From Delphinapterus leucas (Eukaryota; Chordata; Mammalia; Artiodactyla; Monodontidae), in contig NW_022098072.1 in NCBI RefSeq assembly GCF_002288925.2, positions 21,497,489-21,561,488 of the forward strand: a DNA stretch of 64,000 bases, given 5' to 3'. The first letter of the stretch is position 1. The number at the start of each line of letters is the position of its first letter. The position numbers were made by a program, and so were the translations under genes. This document shows positions 24,123 through 35,959 of the stretch, piece by piece. The notes under the pieces are model-generated. The model made no database searches. It was not told the origin of the DNA and saw nothing but the letters and a program-made list of their open reading frames with translations.

Positions 24123-25200
24123 AAGAACTGGTCATGTGATAAGATTTAAGTCAGTTGATGAATCACTTGAGAAAAATAATGAAAAAGAGAATGGTGAATA
24201 GTGAAAATAGAGTGGTATGAAATTATGTAGGTGCAGTCTCACACCATACTTTTGAATCACATTTTAAATCCCTCAGTGATGAAACTGCTGAAGTGACACC
24301 TCACTCATCCACAGGCTAAACCTCTGGCAGACAGAGCTGTGTGGAATTCAGAGTGGATAAGTAGCTAGGAAGTGAAGGGATGTAGATACATGACAATTTG
24401 CAGAAAAAGTGTGGACTCACCATTAAGATTTCAGGCTTTTGTCCACAGGGTTACGAGTAAAACAAGTCAATAGATCGCAAGTAGTGAAACAGACTAAGAG
24501 GAAAACAACACACCAAAAGAAGACAAAAGGCCACATTCCTAAGTGACTCCCATCACCAGCAGGGCCAGGGCACAACCATCGGCATATTTCAGTCATCCCT
24601 ATGGGACGATTTAGGTCCATGAAAATGGCCCAAATTATCCAGAAGAGTTTAAATTGTGTTTTATAAGTTCTGTTTAACAAGGCATTAACGTTACTGAAAG
24701 TTATGACAGTATATTGTGATTTATATATTTTGATCTTGTAGTCCCATTCTAAGGAATTATACTAATAAAATAATTAAGAGAAACGAAGGATCATATGCCC
24801 AAAGATTTCCTAAGTACTATTTCATATCCACAATGGCAAACTCACACTATAAAAATTACTGTGAAAAAATGTCTAACAAGAAATTAGATGTTAAAATGGT
24901 ATGTCAAAATGATTAGGCAATAAAATAAATCCAATACATTTACACACAGTAAATTCAGCTGTGACTTTCTACTTCAGGTAAAAAGATACCATGTGTTGGT
25001 CTGACACAGGCATTACTGAAGAAATCCAAATAGATAATTAGATTATGTTATATTCCAAAAAGTTGTTCTTGGAACCTAGATATTTCCATACCATTATATC
25101 AGATTGGGGACTTCACTACTGAGTAAAATGGTGGAGGTTGGTAATAAGTCCCTAAAAAAGTACGCAGGAGCGATTGTCAGGATGCGAATATCGTTTTCAC

Positions 25201-25413
25201 CTTTAATGGTTCATCATGAGCCACATACTCTTCAGGTTGCTCCAAAAACTTTTCTTTAGCCTCAGGACTTGAAAAGTAATAGATCTTTTCTCGATATTTA
25301 GCTGCTTCTTCTGTGCTGCCTGGTTGTAGGATGAAGTTTTCTTTGAGAGCCACTGGACAAAAGTGCTTTGTATCTCCCAAATGCCTTCTCTTCTCTTTAA
25401 TTCTATCTTCATT
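25201..25413 (-). CDS. AK9: AK9 exon: YHS-like module before kinase domain 3
   Basis: 213 nt (71 codons), phase 0 at both ends, with acceptor TATTTCTAG and donor GTGAAA. It encodes NEDRIKEKRRHLGDTKHF, CPVALKENFILQPGST, YREKIYYFSSPEAKEKF and LEQPEEYVAHDEPLK. Cys-Pro-Val followed by Tyr-Tyr-Phe-Ser-Ser, Lys-x-x-Phe and a Pro-x-x-Tyr end gives a YHS-like pattern. The same pattern recurs at 977-1190 before the next P-loop. It joins directly to the Walker A exon. Confidence 0.95.
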
Positions 25414-26679
25414 CTAGAAATATTATTCAAAGTTTGGAGAACACTATTAATGTATTATTCATGTAATACTAAAGAGGGAATTATAAAAAATGCAACTTGA
25501 ATAGTATTTAATCCATAACAATATCCATTTAAAACAATCCACAAAAGACCAGTTCTTATACTATTTAAATTAATCAAAAAATCAGGTTCTCATATCCCTC
25601 TGAGTTCACATCCCAAGCGTCTTTATTTTATAAAGAAAATGAAGCAGCACTGAGAATGAAGGCATCCCCAGCCCTCTACAGACAAATGTGTAATAAAAAC
25701 GCCTATTATGTGCTGGTGCAGGGTCACTGTGAGGTCAGTTTCTAAAATAAAATTATTTCCAAGAATTAAAAGCTGAGTCAGGGCCGCAACTTCTTACCCA
25801 TTGAAAATGAAATGGGAGATGCCTCAGGATTTGCTTTGTTTCCTACTCAGTGGCTATATATCAAATAATTTGGAACTATTTTATTTTGTTCAATTGGAAA
25901 TGTGTAATATATTTTATTTGTGATAGATGAAGAAACTGTGTGTAAAGTCCCTTAAGGACTCTTGCAATTTATTTAAAGCAAAGTACATTTAAAAAATAAT
26001 TTTCTGTGTTGTACAATACATGCTTGCTGTAAAAACATTCAAAACTCATCACAATGCATAGAGTGAACATTTCCTCTCACCTTCTTCCTTACAATACTAT
26101 ATTGACACTCAGTAGTTTTATGTGTACCCTTCCAGACCTCTTTTTCTAAGTTTATCCTACACATCTATAAACAAAACTAGACACAAATTTAGGCACAAAT
26201 ACATTATTTTTAAAAGTACCAATGAAATAATACTTTACATGATTATTCTACAACACACCTCTTCCCCCTCCCCCCAAGCAAGATATAATAAACAACTTCC
26301 TGTAAAGGAGCAAAAATAAGACTAATCTCTACTTTTCTTGTGTCATTCTTGTTCAATTTTTGTGTCAGGGTTATGCAAGGTTCAAAATGAGCTGGAAAGT
26401 ACTGATGTTTTTCTATGATGTGGAAGATTTAAATAACATAGGGCTTACCTAATCAACAAGAACTGTCCTATAACGCCCTACAATTTTTTTGTTTGTTCAG
26501 CTTTTATCTTTCACCCTAAGCAAATTTTAATAATTCGTATTTTGAAAATGCTTTTCATTTTGACTTAAACATTTATTAAAGTTGTAATTTAAAACAACCG
26601 TCTTTTAAAATCTGATTATATACCCCTTTCTATCTCAAATGTTATCTACTGCTCCTTCTTTTTACCTCATTCTACTTGC

Positions 26680-26890
26680 CAGAAGTTTGTCTATTTTATT
26701 GCTCTTGTCAGTGAACCAACTCTTCATTGTTTTTGAAGTTAGGCCTACTGGTTTTATTTTCCTATTTCATTAACTTTTGCCTTTAATCTCCTTTCTACTT
26801 TCTTTTGGTTTATTTTGTTATGCTTTTTCCTAGGTTCTTGAGCTGGATGCTTAATTTCTCCAGTCTTTCTTGTTTTTCAATAAATGCACC
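26680..26890 (-). mobile_element. L1 ORF2 remnant
   Basis: CAGTGAACCAACTCTTCATT and TTCTTGAGCTGGATGCTTAA are the reverse of L1 ORF2 coding sequence, old and decayed. Confidence 0.6.
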
Positions 26891-26999
26891 TAAAGTAAGG
26901 TTTCCAGACTTAGCAAATGAAAATGAAGGCTCCCCAGTTATATTTGAATTTCAGTTTAAAAAAATGTGAGGTAGATGAGTGGTGGGTGACAAGGTTGGG

Positions 27000-27420
27000 G
27001 GGTCTTTTTGGAGCAAGGGAATCTGGGAAGATGGTGATCTACAGACTCTGTCTTCCCTTCTCTGCCACCTCCTCAGTGGTAAATAGCTGCTGGGGCAGGT
27101 GGCTGGTAACCATGGACATGAGGGGAGACAACTGTACAACACTCTTTACCGCTATGAGGGGGACGAGTACCTGGAGACAAACAACAGAGGGACAAGAGCA
27201 TTAAGACGCCAAGTCTTCGGAGGAATTTTGCCTGTAGAAATCTGTGGATTTCCTGGGAGAATGTTAGCATCAACAACTACCACCCAGGAGTGTCTGTGGT
27301 CTCTGTGGCCTGCAAGAGACCAAGAAGGAGCTGTATGGGCGGGAGGAGTCCTCCCTGACCCTGCTTCTGGGTAAGTATGAGGAATCCAGGTAGCTGAGCT
27401 TGTCTCAGGCCTCAGCAACA
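27000..27420. other. GC-richer unassigned segment
   Basis: Less AT-rich than its surroundings, with open stretches on both strands (27099-27374 plus, 27152-27421 minus). I do not recognise a protein or repeat family, and there are no matched splice sites for AK9. It could be an old processed pseudogene or an unnamed repeat. Confidence 0.4.
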
Positions 27421-27794
27421 AAATAGGTGACCTATCTGCTGCTATGCTCCTGACCGATGGGGAGAAAAGTCACTTTGCCTTTCATAATTTTTGAGAATGT
27501 TGTCACCTAAAGCACTCCAGCAACAGTCCTGAACTCCACTGAGCCAAAAAAAAGAAAAAAAAAAAGAAACAAAGAAACAAAACAACCATCCTTCTCAGGA
27601 AGCCTGGCACACACTGCGAGATTAGTCAGATCAAACAGACCACAAAACTCTGCAACACAGGCAGGGAAGAAACCCAATCTCAGAGTAGAAAAATGATGGA
27701 GACATTTACAGAGATTCATGTAAACACTAGAAAGAGTTCATGAGCACCAATAAAATATGTAAATGAGCTGAGGAAGAGAGTGAGCACTTGTGGT

Positions 27795-28210
27795 GGAATC
27801 TGGCCCCCAAAGATCCCCAGAACCTGTGACTATGTTATCGTATGTGCGTGATTAAGTTAAGGATATTGAGATGGGAGGATCATGCAGGTGGGTCCAATGT
27901 AATCACAGGGTCTTTATAAGAAGGATGCAAGAAGGTCAAAGGCAGAAGGAGATGAGATGATGGACAGTAGAGGTTGAAGTGATGAGTTTTGAAGATAGGG
28001 AAGAGGCCATGAATCAAAGAATGCAGATGACCTCCAGAAACTGGGAAAGATAGGGAAAGGCTTCTCCTCTAGAGGAAGGAACATAGCCAACACTGATTTT
28101 AGCCCTCTAAGATTCATTTCAAAATACTGTGAGAACTGTACAATAATTTGGTTATTTTAAGCCACCAACTTTGTAGCAATTTGGTACAGCAGGAATAGGA
28201 AACTAATACT
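27795..28210 (+). mobile_element. MLT1/MaLR-like LTR, old
   Basis: CCCCCAAAGATCCCCAGAAC, GTGATTAAGTTAAGGATATT, TCTTTATAAGAAGGATG, TTTAAGCCACCAACTTTGTA and the terminal ATAGGAAACTAATAC follow this LTR pattern. Highly diverged. Confidence 0.65.
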
Positions 28211-28689
28211 CCACTCTAGAGACCCCAATGGATGTCTTAAATTAGAAGGCTGAGTCTACACATGTTTGAACAAACTCTACAAATGTAAGAACAAAAAAGT
28301 AAGAGATGGAAAATTTGAGGGAAAAGATAAAATATTTGGAGGATAGATCCAAGAGACCTAACTGGTATTAGGTATTGTGGAAGGAAAAAATGGAAGAGAT
28401 GGAGGAGAGGCAAGAATTAATCTGCCACAAGTAGAGAAAGAAATAACCTCAGATTTAAACACACGCCAAGTGCAGGCAGAACTGATAAGGAAAAACAAAC
28501 ACCTGGACACACCTTGATGCAATTTCTGACCTCTGAAGCAACATTAGAACTGTTGTTTCTTTTTCTATTTGTGTGGCAAAAGCGAAATATCTTTGCTGTT
28601 GATCTTTCTTATTGTAAAAACACTGCATCTTGAATGTTAAAAAATCAGACAATATAGATAAGTATTTATCTATATTATTACTTGTGAGT

Positions 28690-29720
28690 CCATCACTCAG
28701 AGATAACCACCATTAACACATTCAACAGCTTGACTGAGGTATAACTGACATTAAAACACTTACATACTTAGTTTATAATTTGATAAGTTTTGACATACGT
28801 TTGATCCATGAAACCATCACCACAGTCAAGATAATAAACAGATTTGTCAACTGCATAGTTTGCTCCTGCCTCTTTGTAATCCGTCCCTCCTGCCCCTATT
28901 TGCCTCCTATCTGCTCCATCCCCAGACAACAACCACTCTCTTTTCTATCACTATAATTAGTCTGCATTTTCTAGAATTTTATGTAGGTGGAATCACACAG
29001 TATGTATTCTTTTTTGGTCTGGCTTTTTCTCTTAGCATAATTGTTTTGAGATGCATCCAGGTTGGTGTCTGTATCAGTAGTTCTTTTATTTGTTTTTATT
29101 TTTCTGTGTGTGCTATTCCAGGTCTAATTATTCCCTGTTCCTATGACTAGACTCTTTTTAGTATACTACCCAATGCCCTGTGAATTATGAGGTTTTTCCA
29201 GTCTAGTTGGTGGGAACAGGCATTATTTCTGGCTCTGTGTGAGATCCAAGTACTGGTCCCACTAATCTTTGGTACTTCCCAGGGCCCTGAGTAGTTTCCT
29301 TACATGCGAAGCTGATCAGTGCTCTGTTGAATACTTGAAGGGGCTGCTCTGCAGGTGTCCAGAGCTCTCCCTGTGTACAGTTCTCTCATCTCTGGTCCCT
29401 TCCCTTCTAGCTGCTTTGGTCTCCAGGGGTTCTCTGCTTTATCTCCTCCAATCCTCCAATCAACGAGTCTCCCTGGCTCTGTCTGGGTCCCTCCTCCCTG
29501 TACCACAGCCTGGACAAGGTACACAGCCTTACAGACAGGAAGATGGGGAAATCGTAGGATGCACTTCATTTATTTCCCACCTCTCTGGGATCACTGTGCT
29601 TCACTGTCTCATGTCAATGTCTTGAAAACCGTTTCATGTATTTATCCTATTTTTCAGTTGTTTCAGGCAGGAGGGTAAATCCAATCCCTTTTACTCCGTC
29701 TTTCCTGGAATGACTGTTAA
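28690..29720 (-). mobile_element. L1M-type 3' UTR
   Basis: Reverse orientation. TTTTCTCTTAGCATAATTGT, GTTTCAGGCAGGAGGGTAAA and ATTTTATGTAGGTGGAATCA are typical of old L1 3' UTRs. The open frame at 29269-29625 is a by-product. Confidence 0.65.
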
Positions 29721-30089
29721 CATTTGAGTACATATCTTCCCAGAATTTTTATCATGAGTTAGTGTACATTTTTTTGCTTTTGTCTGTATAGCACCTTTCT
29801 TTCCCTTTTCAAGTAACATGACCCTTCTCCCTCTTCTCATGGAGAACCACTTCTTCCACATTCCAAGGTTCTCAAATGGACCAGACAATCAGAGTGACTC
29901 CTTACCTTATAGCCACTGAGTGCATGTGACTGAGGTTGGCTCAATCATATACAAAGTCCTCTAGTTACTATGATTAATAGGGACAACTGACTGAGCTGGG
30001 AGAAGTGAAATTCTTTCTTGTGATTTTTCCAGGTGGATGTAAAGACAGAGTGTTGTCTTTCTTCCTAGATCAAAATTTCTAAGGATGTT

Positions 30090-30630
30090 CTCCCAGAATT
30101 CCTGGCAGCCATGTCTGCCTTATTTGGAAAAAGCATCTTCGCAGATGTAATTAAGGATCTCAAGATGACATATCACTGTTCATAACCCAGGTGGTCCCTA
30201 AATCCAGTGACAAGTGTCCTTATAAGAGAAGACACGGAAGAGAGGCCAAGTGCAGACTGAGGCAGAGGCTGAAGCCAACACAGAGGCAGCCACAAGTCAA
30301 GGATTATCTGGAGCCACCAGAAGCTGGAACAGGCAAGGAAGGGTTCTCCCGGGAGCCTTCGGAGGGAGCATGGTCCTACCTACCAACACCTTGATTTCAG
30401 AGTTCTGGTCTCAAGAACCGTGAGAGGATAAATTTCTGTTGTTTTAAGTCTTCGAGTTTGTGGTGCTTTTTTTTGGCCTTGCCACGCAGCATGTGGGATC
30501 TTAGTTCCCCAACCAGGAATAATCGAACCCATGCCCTCTGTAGGGGAAGCATGGGGTCTTAACCACTGGACCGCCAGGGAAGTCTCTGTGCTTTGTTATG
30601 GAAGCCTTTGGAAACTAATCCTGCAGGTAA
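30090..30630 (+). mobile_element. MLT1/MaLR-like LTR interrupted by a SINE
   Basis: GCAGATGTAATTAAGGATCT, GTGTCCTTATAAGAGAAGAC, GATAAATTTCTGTTGTTTTA and, after the SINE, TTTGGAAACTAATCC follow the LTR order. The SINE sits in the conserved 3' end of the LTR. Confidence 0.7.
30470..30594 (-). mobile_element. Short CHR-family SINE, 5' portion
   Basis: Reverse orientation, about 125 bp. The head is at the high end (CTGGACCGCCAGGGAAGTC) and the low end is T-rich. GTGCTTT occurs on both sides as a short target-site duplication. Nested in the LTR above. Confidence 0.82.
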
Positions 30631-31264
30631 AACTGATCTGTGTTACAGTAAATTAGGAAGAATGGAAGTGAGGAAAAGACACTATATTATCAATGAAGAC
30701 CATACTTAAAAAATTTAAGTTTTGAATATTACAGACAGCTTGAGAACTGTCTGCAGATACAAGAAAGACACTGTGTTCTTGCAGACCAGAGGAGGGCACA
30801 GAAGAAGAACGGCAGAAGAAGGATGACTGAGAGGAGAGAATCTGAATATTAGTGGGACAAAACCCACATCCTTTAGCCACCCTGACTGAAGGTCTCAGCA
30901 GTTCCTTAGGATAAAGTACCGAAAGCTGTTAGCAGAATCATGTTGTGTAACATTTGTTGCTTGACACATACATATTTGGGTTTAAGTTAAGCAACAGTAA
31001 GTTAATTACAACTGAGTATTTATCTACCCATTTTATTGATAAAGACCGGAATTAAAAGAATCACCTCCTATTTTATTATTGATAGATGCCCGAACTGGGA
31101 GGCTATCAGTTGAGAACAGTGACCAAAATTGTGGTGCCAAGGGAGAAGATTGGGGCCTAAAATGAGCTGTTCCCATTTGAGCAAACCACTCATTGTTATC
31201 ATGCCCGTAGCCCCTCAAAGATGCCACTGCTGTGCTTTGTATAAAACACCCACGTCTGTTAAAT

Positions 31265-31800
31265 CTTTCTTGTTATTAATTTTTATTGGAGTATAGTTGC
31301 TTTACAATGTTGTGTTAGCCTCCACTGCACAACAAAATGAATCAGCCGTACACATACAGATATCCCCTCCCTTCTAGGTTACCACAGTGCATTAGGTAGA
31401 GTTCCCTGTGCTATACAGTATGTTCCCATCAGTTGTCTATTTTATACATAGTATCAGGAACGTATGTGTGTCAATCCCAGCCTCCCAATTCCTCCCACCC
31501 CACCCCTTTCCCCCTTGGTATCCATACATTTGCTCTGTAAGTCTGTGTCTCCATTTGTGCTTTGCAAATAAGATCATCTGTACCACTTTTCTAGATTTCA
31601 CATATATGCATTATTATACGATATTTGCTTTTCTCTTTCTGACTTAACTTCACTCTGTATGACAGACTCTAGGTCCATCCACGTCTCTACAAACGACCCA
31701 ATTCCATTCTTTTTTATGGCTGAGTAATATTCCGTTGTATATATGTACCACATCTTCTTTATCCATTCCCCTGTCAACGGACATCCACTTTTGTTAAGTT
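31265..31800 (-). mobile_element. L1 3' end
   Basis: TTTTTATTGGAGTATAGTTG, TTTACAATGTTGTGTTAGCC, TCTGACTTAACTTCACTCTG and CATCTTCTTTATCCATTCCC are the L1 3' UTR and ORF2 end in reverse orientation, sense to AK9. 5'-truncated. Confidence 0.87.
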
Positions 31801-32070
31801 TATAAAATATTTCTGTCTCTAATACCTATAGACGTTTCCAGGGGAAAAAATTTAAAGAATTCTTTTTTCATGGGCGTAATATACTGTCTAAGTAGCCCTG
31901 GCATTTCAGAGGTCAAATGAAGCTGGGTGGAGGCAAAATGTGTTGAAAATGTTTATAAAATTGAAGACCCCTGCTTGTTTTCTTGGAGTCTAAAAGTGCC
32001 CGTTACCACTCTGGATATGTGCGCTTTCAGTGATGTGACCATGGTGAGGGGCAGGCACCAAGACTCCTAC

Positions 32071-32183
32071 CTCTTCCTCCTCCTCTTCTAGCTCCTCATC
32101 GCCTTCGGCCTCAGCCTGATAGTCTTCTGTTTCTTCATCATAATCGTCCATAGTTAACTCCCAGCCAGCATAGTGGAAAGGTT
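32071..32183 (-). CDS. AK9: AK9 exon: acidic linker before YHS-like module 1
   Basis: 113 nt, entered with two bases completing AAA and left in phase 0 through donor GTAGGA. It encodes KPFHYAGWELTMDDYDEETE, DYQAEAEGDEE and LEEEEEE. The aromatic WELTMDDY start continues the helical domain of the previous exon, then becomes a polyglutamate run. It is joined to the next coding exon across a 6.7 kb intron. Confidence 0.95.
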
Positions 32184-32548
32184 CTGTAGAAAAAAGAAGA
32201 AATAGTTGGGAAGATATTTTTAGGATAAAAGCCTATTAGCATATTACAGTAGCCAAAGATTAGGAAAATTAATTATAGGGACTGGTCTCTTAGCTTAAAT
32301 GTGTATGCAGACAGGCCTTCACAAATTCTTTAAGTGACAACTGGCCAGTTTGGCCAGTGCTGTTTGTGCCTCATGGCTGTTCTGATTGGTGGGTGCCTGC
32401 ACTATGACAGTTGTTAAATATTTTAAATATCATCCCTGGTTATACTGACTGTTTTGCTTCACAAACCACAGGCTTTAAACTTTCACAGTACTTTTAATAA
32501 TATTACCTGCTCATGACAATAAATGTTATGATTACAGACGGCCCTTAC
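32184..32548 (-). other. AK9 short intron
   Basis: 365 nt intron with donor GTAAGG and acceptor TTTTTTCTACAG. No repeat recognised. Confidence 0.85.
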
Positions 32549-32749
32549 TTTCCATGGTCTCAATGACTTTTTGAAGTAGTTCCTCTGGAGTTTTGTCAGC
32601 AATCTCCAAGTTTAAAACTTGAGTAAAAGAGTCACTGATTGCTGTTTCCATCTGCCTCCAGGCGGAGTAGAAAGATCTGACACTCTCTTTAATTGGCTCC
32701 ATTTCAGGAACATCAGGATAAGCGTCTTCTGGAAACTCAGGTAGTACAA
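32549..32749 (-). CDS. AK9: AK9 exon: helical segment in linker
   Basis: 201 nt, phase 1 at both ends, with acceptor TACTCAAAAG and donor GTAAGG. It encodes VVLPEFPEDAYPDVPEMEPI, then KESVRSFYSAWRQME, QVLNLEIADKTPEELLQ and KVIETMEK. This is a compact, probably alpha-helical piece between acidic linkers, without a catalytic motif that I recognise. It follows the exon at 33602-33691 after an 852-nt intron. Confidence 0.95.
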
Positions 32750-33601
32750 CTTTTGAGTAAAAGTTAAAGGAAAGAAAAAAGAGCCTTCAGGCATTATATC
32801 TTTAGTCATATTGCCAAAATAACTTATACTTTATAATACTTTAAAAACATTTGGGGCTTCCCTGGTGGCGCAGAGGTTAAGAACCCGCCTGCCAACGCAG
32901 GGGACATGGGTTCGAGCCCTGGTCCGGGAAGATCCCACATGCTGTGGAGCAACTAAGCCTGTGCACCACAACTACTGAGCCTGTGCTCTAGAGGCCACGA
33001 GCCACAACTACTGAGCCCTCATGCCACAACTACTGAAACCCGCGTGCCTACAGCCCGTGCTCTGCAATGAGAGAAGCCAACACAGTGAGAAGCCTGCTCA
33101 CCACAACAAAGAGTAGCCCCTGCTCACCGCAACTAGAGAAAGCCCATGCGCAGCAATGAAGACCCAACGCAGCCAAAAATAAAAATAAATTAAATTAAAT
33201 AAATAAATTTATTTTAAAAATTTGAAAGAAATAAACTTAGTGTTCTAAGCAATAATATACATTTATAAATTCATATTTCAATTATACTTTGTTCCTTGTA
33301 TTGGCTGTAGATGAATTATTACTTATAAATAAAATCCAAATTATTTGGATAATTAATATCAATTTCATATGGCAACTTTAACTGTTAATAAAATGTATAA
33401 CATAAAATTTGATGAAAAACTGTTATAAGTTGGCTAGATACACTTTTAATATAATAAGTTAGGTAAATAAATATAACACACATCAACTGGCATACGACTG
33501 ACATAGAAAGAAACAAGTAGGAAGTTGGTACTATGCCTAAAATTGTAAGAGAATATGAAAAGCACTTTTATGCACTAACTACTTTTATTTGATAATCTAA
33601 C
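32750..33601 (-). other. AK9 intron with CHR SINE
   Basis: 852 nt intron. A CHR SINE occupies about 32853-33225. The rest is AT-rich without recognised features. Confidence 0.85.
32853..33225 (+). mobile_element. CHR-type SINE, full length
   Basis: Forward orientation, about 370 bp. It starts GGCTTCCCTGGTGGCGCAGA, contains several copies of CCACAACTACTGA, and ends ACGCAGCCAAAAATAAAAAT followed by an AAAT-rich tail. The presence of this family is the main reason to call the organism cetacean. It is antisense to AK9. Confidence 0.93.
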
Positions 33602-33691
33602 CTGTTTCAGATAATTCTTTAGTTTCTAGTCCCTCTTTGGATCCTTTTGGAATTTCTGTTCCAACTGTAGTATCCTCGGTAGGCTCAGACA
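33602..33691 (-). CDS. AK9: AK9 small exon: acidic linker
   Basis: 90 nt, phase 1 at both ends, with acceptor TTTTTTTAAG and donor GTTAGA. It encodes VSEPTEDTTVGTEIPKGS and KEGLETKELSET. Low-complexity, Ser/Thr/Glu-rich linker continuing from the exon at 42703-42861. As a multiple of three with equal phases it could be skipped without a frameshift. Confidence 0.93.
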
Positions 33692-33820
33692 CTTAAAAAA
33701 AAACAATCTAATAGTGTATGAATTTTAAAACACTATTCCTTTATGAAGTTCTTGGCACAAAGAAAATTTCAAAACATAGTTTAAATTGTGTATACTATAT
33801 CTAATTGATAATATGGTTCT

Positions 33821-34303
33821 TGTTAGGTAAAGTATTGAAACTGAGTCCCCCTAAAACCGAGTTCCCCTGCCTAGTTTATGGTTAACCTCCCTATTCAAAA
33901 CTTTATTCCTTTTCTTGTCCCCTCTGACCTCAATCCTGTGCTAACTGAACACTAACCAACCAGAGTCAGATAACATCATTAATGTACAAACTCAGGTTGT
34001 TTCTCCAGGACAAGACCCCTGATCATGCACCCCCACAGCAGAGACTCATAAACAGTAGGCATCCTGGCCCCTGAAACTACAATTAAGAAATGTCACAAGA
34101 TGACGATTAACTACAGCTTCTTTGTTCTTCCCCTTTAAAAGCCCCCAACTCAAAGACCAAGTTGGAGTAGATCTGAGATTCATCTCCCACTCCCTTGCTT
34201 GGCGCCCTGCAATAAGCCCTTACTTTGCTGCAAACACCCGCTGCCAGAGTTTGGCTTTCTGTGCCGCGGGCACACGAGCACACTGCTTGGTTTCAGCAAG
34301 GCA
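33821..34303 (+). mobile_element. ERV class I-like solo LTR
   Basis: Begins TGTTAGG and ends AAGGCA. It contains CCCCTTTAAAAGCCCCCAAC (TATA-like), GGCGCCCTGCAATAAGCCCT (polyadenylation region) and TGCCAGAGTTTGGCTTTCTG, a gammaretrovirus-type LTR arrangement. No flanking viral genes, and no clear target-site duplication. Confidence 0.65.
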
Positions 34304-34763
34304 TAAAAATACATAATAGTATAAGGCAGAAAATGAAGAATATTCTTAAATACACAAAAGGATGTTGACCAGAATAACAATTGGTACATACAATTTTGAC
34401 TGATGACTGTTGTTAAATATCATTCAAACTCCTGTTCACACGGCATCAAACTAGCAGTGCCTGATAGTTCTTTTAATTTCTTGAGATACCCGTAAAGATA
34501 TACCAAAGGATCATAAAGTGGCAATAAAGGGCGATGATATGCCAAAGTCTCAGCTGTGGGTGTTGGTGTGGTAAAACTGAGGAGTATCTCAACTAATACC
34601 ACTGTTGGAGATGTAGATCAACAACTGCTTTCCTGGATGATATAAGACATGATCCACATACAGATCTAGCATAGCTAGTTTCAGGGAAGGAAGGACTAAT
34701 AATCTTTCTTCTCTCCTAGTCTCCATAGTCTCTCCTAGTTCTGAGACACAAGTTTTGTGTAGA

Positions 34764-34765
<2 letters not shown>

Positions 34766-34798
<33 letters not shown>
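34766..34798. repeat. (CA)n microsatellite
   Basis: Uninterrupted run of CA dinucleotides. Confidence 0.95.
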
Positions 34799-34799
<1 letters not shown>

Positions 34800-34815
34800 T
34801 TTTAAAATATATATG

Positions 34816-34874
34816 TAGCCATTCTGTAATACTGTGGAAGCTGTTATAGCCATTCTGTAATACTGTGGAAGCTG
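34816..34874. repeat. Tandem duplication, 31-bp period
   Basis: The block beginning TAGCCATTCTGTAATACTGT occurs at 34816-34843 and again, without change, at 34847-34874. Confidence 0.9.
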
Positions 34875-35959
34875 CCTTTTAAGTTAGCTAAAGTAATAGT
34901 TGGGTCCTCTTTCTACAGAATCTGTAACGTTTAATACTCAGGAGAACAGGGAGTAGAAGGGGACAAGACTAGGGCTGGCCTGGTGGCAGCATATTTAATT
35001 GCAAGGTGTTCAATTACCTAAAGAAAAGCATAACCCTGACAAAGAGAAGAAGAACACCAAGAATATACAGAAAATTCTAAACTGTCTTAGCTTCTCTGGC
35101 TTAATCAGAGAATGCAATAGTTGGGGATGAAGAAGATCCAGCTTCAGTCTAGAAAAGCCATAGAAGATGATACTAAATATCATAAGTTGAATCAGGTTGA
35201 TGCACATTGAGCTGACCTTCAGGTCTATATCTGAGAGTGCCTGGCAGGAAGTTTAAGTGAAAGGAGTATATGCGTGTTGTGCGTTTGTTGGGAGGAGGGG
35301 GGTGGTTCTTATAAATACTCTACCTACCCTTCCTGTTGGTTACCCTACTCTACCTGCTCCATTCAGGGAGAAGTCAACAACAGCAACAAAACAAAACAGC
35401 AACAAGGCCTATGAAAATATGCTATAATGAAGGAAAGAGAGTATTGATTCACAGATTCAGATGAAGAGCTTGCTTCTGAAGAAGATTTCTCATATAAAGC
35501 AAAATAAACTAAATTTTAGAAGATATGTACTTCGTACACTCAAAAAGCACAGGAGGACAACAGAGTCTGTGAAATAGGAGCCATGAGGCAAAAGGAGAGA
35601 TCAACCTAAGATAAAGGCAGAAATAAGAACACAATGCAAGAAAATCTAAAATGCAATAGCAGAATTGAAATACGCATCAGGAGCGAGGCAATAAGGAGCA
35701 GAAAATAAGTCAGTGATGTGGAGGATAACAACTCTCCAAAAAATACAGAGAAAAAGGACAATGAGGTGAAAACTATCAAGAAGAAGATTAATGTGGATGA
35801 AAAGCAATAACTATCTAACTAAAAAAATAATAAAACGTGACCCTGAGAAAGGAATCTGAAACAATAACAGAAGAAAAACATTTTGAGCCAAAGACTGTGG
35901 TATGGAGACAGGAGGACAGAAGATGTTTGATGACATCTTTACTATCAAACCAACCCTGG

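Larger units (their letters stand above)
21776..25200 (-). other. AK9 intron with L1
   Basis: 3.4 kb intron. It holds an AAC repeat (22102-22121), an old L1-like stretch at about 22570-23100, and an L1 3' end (23258-24122). Positions 24180-25140 and 21780-22090 show nothing I recognise. Confidence 0.65.
25414..32070 (-). other. AK9 intron, repeat-rich
   Basis: 6.7 kb intron holding L1 ORF2 remnants (26680-26890), an MLT1-like LTR (27795-28210), an L1M 3' UTR (28690-29720), a second MLT1-like LTR (30090-30630) with an inserted SINE (30470-30594), and an L1 3' end (31265-31800). Positions 27000-27420 are GC-richer, see finding. Positions 25440-26650 and 30650-31250 show nothing clear. Confidence 0.65.

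Noticed and set aside
29269..29678. Plus-strand open frames of 107-118 codons
   Set aside because: They lie in an L1 3' UTR in reverse orientation. No protein family recognised.
34766..34798. Regular short repeats as a possible CRISPR or satellite array
   Set aside because: It is a plain CA microsatellite in a mammalian intron, with no spacers or cas-like genes.
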